In this document: positions 61,298 to 64,000 of the stretch, in pieces
Numbering within the stretch: position 1 is the first letter of the stretch
How the letters are laid out: each line of letters starts with the position of its first letter
From: Rhodoferax sp. TH121
GTDB lineage: Bacteria > Pseudomonadota > Gammaproteobacteria > Burkholderiales > Burkholderiaceae_C
Direction of reading: 5' to 3'
Length of the DNA: 64,000 bases
NCBI RefSeq assembly: GCF_002251855.1
Contig: NZ_NOXW01000018.1
Coordinates: 124,001-188,000 of the forward strand
Position numbers and translations under genes: made by a program
Notes under the pieces: generated by a model
Databases searched by the model: none
The model's input: the letters and a program-made list of their open reading frames with translations, nothing else
Told to the model about the DNA's origin: nothing

Positions 61298-62815
61298 TCA
61301 GAATCCTGCGGGCTTGGCCAGGTGGTAGTCGGTGGCTTGCTGGAAGCGGTGCGCGGCGTTGAGAATGCGCGCCTCTTGGCAGTAGTTGCCCAGCAGTTGC
61401 ATGCCGATGGGCAAGCCCTTGTCGGCTTCTGCACTGGCAAAGCCCACGGGAATGCTCATGCCGGGCAGTCCGGCCAGCGAGCCGGACAGCGTGAAGATGT
61501 CGGCGAGGTAGTTGGCCACGGGGTCATCGGATTTTTCGCCAATCTTCCAGGCTACGGTGGGCGCCACCGGGCCGGCAATCACGTCGCATTCCTTGAACGC
61601 ATTCTGGAAGTCGTCGGCAATCATGCGGCGGATTTTTTGCGCCTGCAGGTAGTAGGCGTCGTAGTAGCCATGGCTCAACACATAGGTGCCGATCATGATG
61701 CGGCGCTTCACCTCGTCGCCAAAGCCTTCGGCACGCGTTTTCTTGTACATGTCGGCCAGGTCGCCGTACTCTTTGGCGCGGTGGCCGAACTTCACGCCGT
61801 CAAAGCGGCTCAGGTTGCTCGACGCTTCGGCGGGCGCAATGATGTAGTACACCGGAATGGACAGCTCGGTGCGCGGCAAGGTGATGGGGACCAGCTTGGC
61901 GCCCAGTTGCTGGTACTGCTTGAGCGCAGTGTCCACAGTGGCGCGCACATCGGCACTCAGACCTTCGCCAAAGAACTCCTTTGGTACGCCAATCCGCAGG
62001 CCTTCAATGGAGTCGTTGAGTTTGCGCGCAAAATTCTCGGCCGGCACGTCCAGCGAAGTGGAGTCGCGGTCCGCGTCGGGGCCGCACATGGCGGAGAGCA
62101 GCAGGGCGCAATCTTCGGCGCTGCGGGCCATGGGGCCGGCTTGGTCCAAGCTCGATGCAAAGGCCACCATGCCGTAGCGGGATGCGCGGCCATAAGTGGG
62201 TTTGATGCCGGTGATGCCGCAGAAAGACGCGGGCTGGCGGATGGAGCCGCCGGTGTCCGTGCCCGTGACGGCGGGTGCCAGGCGTGCAGCCACAGCGGCT
62301 GCGCTGCCGCCGGACGAGCCGCCCGGAATGCGGTCGGTGTTCCAGGGGTTGCGCACGGGTACCACAGCCTCTCCACCCATGGCGGCGATGGCGGTGTTTT
62401 CGTTGCTGGAGCCCATGGCGAACTCGTCGCAGTTGAGTTTGCCCAAGGTCACGGCACCCGCTTGCGCCAGTTTGTCGACCACGGTGGCGTCAAACGGCGA
62501 GCGGTAGCCCTTGAGCATGCGCGAGCCTGCCGTGGTAGCGAAATCGCGGGTCACAAAGATGTCCTTGTGCGCCAGCGGCAGGCCTTCCAGTGCGCCCGCG
62601 GTGCCAGCGGCAATGCGTGCATCTGCGGCGCGTGCCTGGCGCAGCGTGGCGTCTTCGTTCACGTCAACGTAGGCGCCCAAGTTCGTGTGGGTGCGGCCAC
62701 GTTGCAGGAAGTGCTGGGCGGCTTCGACGGCCGACACCTGCTTGGTCTGCAGTGCCTGGGTGAGTTCTTGCACCGAAAGGTCGTGCAAGGCAGTGTGGGA
62801 GAGGGGAGTCGTCAT
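61298..62815 (-). CDS. gatA: Asp-tRNA(Asn)/Glu-tRNA(Gln) amidotransferase subunit A
   Basis: 505 residues, amidase-signature enzyme. The catalytic Lys is in [10 protein letters not shown] and the Ser-cisSer pair in [14 protein letters not shown] and [12 protein letters not shown]. It releases ammonia from glutamine and channels it to GatB. The upstream neighbour is gatC, 11 bp away. Confidence 0.97.
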   Translation of the reverse strand: MTTPLSHTALHDLSVQELTQALQTKQVSAVEAAQHFLQRGRTHTNLGAYVDVNEDATLRQARAADARIAAGTAGALEGLPLAHKDIFVTRDFATTAGSRMLKGYRSPFDATVVDKLAQAGAVTLGKLNCDEFAMGSSNENTAIAAMGGEAVVPVRNPWNTDRIPGGSSGGSAAAVAARLAPAVTGTDTGGSIRQPASFCGITGIKPTYGRASRYGMVAFASSLDQAGPMARSAEDCALLLSAMCGPDADRDSTSLDVPAENFARKLNDSIEGLRIGVPKEFFGEGLSADVRATVDTALKQYQQLGAKLVPITLPRTELSIPVYYIIAPAEASSNLSRFDGVKFGHRAKEYGDLADMYKKTRAEGFGDEVKRRIMIGTYVLSHGYYDAYYLQAQKIRRMIADDFQNAFKECDVIAGPVAPTVAWKIGEKSDDPVANYLADIFTLSGSLAGLPGMSIPVGFASAEADKGLPIGMQLLGNYCQEARILNAAHRFQQATDYHLAKPAGF

Positions 62816-62826
62816 GGGGCTACGGA

Positions 62827-63126
62827 TTACTCGATGACCTTGGGAACCAGAAATAGGCCGCGTTCGACCGCGGGAGCACTTTGCTGGTTGGCTTCGCGCT
62901 GGTTGGGCTCTCTGACCGCATCGTCGCGCAGGCGCAGGGCGATGTCCTGGATGGCTGCGACGGGGTGGGCCAGGGGTTCCACGCCGGTGGTGTCAACGGC
63001 CCGCATGGTTTCCACAATGCTGAAAAAATCATTCATTTGGGTTTGCAGGCGCGCGGTCTCGGCGGGCGCCAGCTCCAGGCGCGCCAAATTGGCGAGGCGG
63101 GCGATATCGGAAGATGTCAGGGACAT
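62827..63126 (-). CDS. gatC: Asp-tRNA(Asn)/Glu-tRNA(Gln) amidotransferase subunit C
   Basis: 99 residues, standard Gat[44 protein letters not shown], and the C-terminal FLVPKVIE. It wraps around GatA to hold the complex together. First gene of the gatCAB operon, divergent from mreB. Confidence 0.95.
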   Translation of the reverse strand: MSLTSSDIARLANLARLELAPAETARLQTQMNDFFSIVETMRAVDTTGVEPLAHPVAAIQDIALRLRDDAVREPNQREANQQSAPAVERGLFLVPKVIE

Positions 63127-63274
63127 GGGTGTAGAAGAGTTGAAACCAAGGGTAAATCGTGTCTGGACGCAGGCTTTTGCACGAGTTATTCACAGGCGAT
63201 GGGGTATTATCCTGCCTTTGGTAAAAGTGCCGCGGCAACGCGGAATTTGACGCCAAACTGACAAACTGAACTGA

Positions 63275-64000
<726 letters not shown>

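Noticed and set aside
61265..63250. 661-codon plus-strand open frame across gatA and gatC
   Set aside because: Opposes three unmistakable gat genes and shows no family motifs.

Overview
The window is chromosomal DNA, GC-rich and densely coded, of a betaproteobacterium. It most resembles the family Comamonadaceae (Rhodoferax and relatives). Pointers are an SHP/DHC/cytochrome b561 operon, a Burkholderiales-like lplT-alr-radA neighbourhood, gatCAB divergent from mreB, an MSHA-type pilus locus, and a dispersed ~55-bp repeat containing AGCTGCTTGCGCA of a kind I associate with Comamonadaceae. I see no rRNA, tRNA, CRISPR array, insertion sequence or prophage. The taxonomic call is inference from gene content.

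Layout. 1-1,000: the tail of an upstream gene and a glycine-zipper membrane protein. 1,043-19,111: a complete MSHA-type type IV pilus locus on the plus strand, in the order mshE-G-F-A-C-D-O-P-Q then mshI-(PilN-like)-J-K-L-M-N, ending with an overlapping periplasmic solute-binding protein. A perfect 16-bp CRP/Vfr-type palindrome lies before the major pilin gene. 19,165-22,919: comM (minus) divergent from glnK-amtB (plus). Their shared spacer holds a LexA box, an NtrC-type site and a sigma-54 promoter. 22,946-28,161: aldose epimerase, sugar lactonase, glycolate oxidase subunits GlcE and GlcF, and an orphan FecR-domain protein. 28,178-31,635 (minus): glutathione peroxidase, a small outer-membrane beta-barrel and a triheme c-type lipoprotein. 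31,740-39,273: a membrane diguanylate cyclase, lplT, alr, a degenerate HD-GYP protein and a P-type ATPase. 39,482-40,877: radA, with a LexA box inside its promoter spacer. 40,916-45,638: a small membrane protein, the SHP/DHC/cytochrome b561 operon with its own two-component system, and a membrane protein. 45,688-47,935: ilvE, a zinc-finger protein and waaF. 48,245-53,203: a fructose-type ABC transporter with divergent kinase and ROK regulator. 53,214-55,309: a second two-component system. 55,414-64,000: ampG, an M48 protease, xth, pyrE, a DUF4124 protein, gatBAC and the 5' part of mreB.

How the parts connect. The MSHA machine is a surface adhesion pilus. Its extension ATPase carries an N-terminal MshEN c-di-GMP domain, and the window also encodes a diguanylate cyclase and an HD-GYP protein that has lost its catalytic HD pair. 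ComM and RadA, two DNA branch-migration helicases, both sit behind perfect CTGT-N8-ACAG LexA boxes, which suggests shared SOS control. glnK-amtB has the architecture of a nitrogen-limitation promoter. The two heme-rich clusters (barrel plus triheme lipoprotein; SHP/DHC/b561) point to a versatile periplasmic and outer-membrane electron-transfer life style.

The most unusual structural feature is the dispersed repeat. Nine copies are recognisable, and several do more than lie between genes. One copy supplies the start codon of the P-type ATPase and another the start codon and signal-peptide codons of the diheme cytochrome. Two supply stop codons (waaF, ampG), and three lie in frame inside genes (glycine-zipper gene, glcE, alr).
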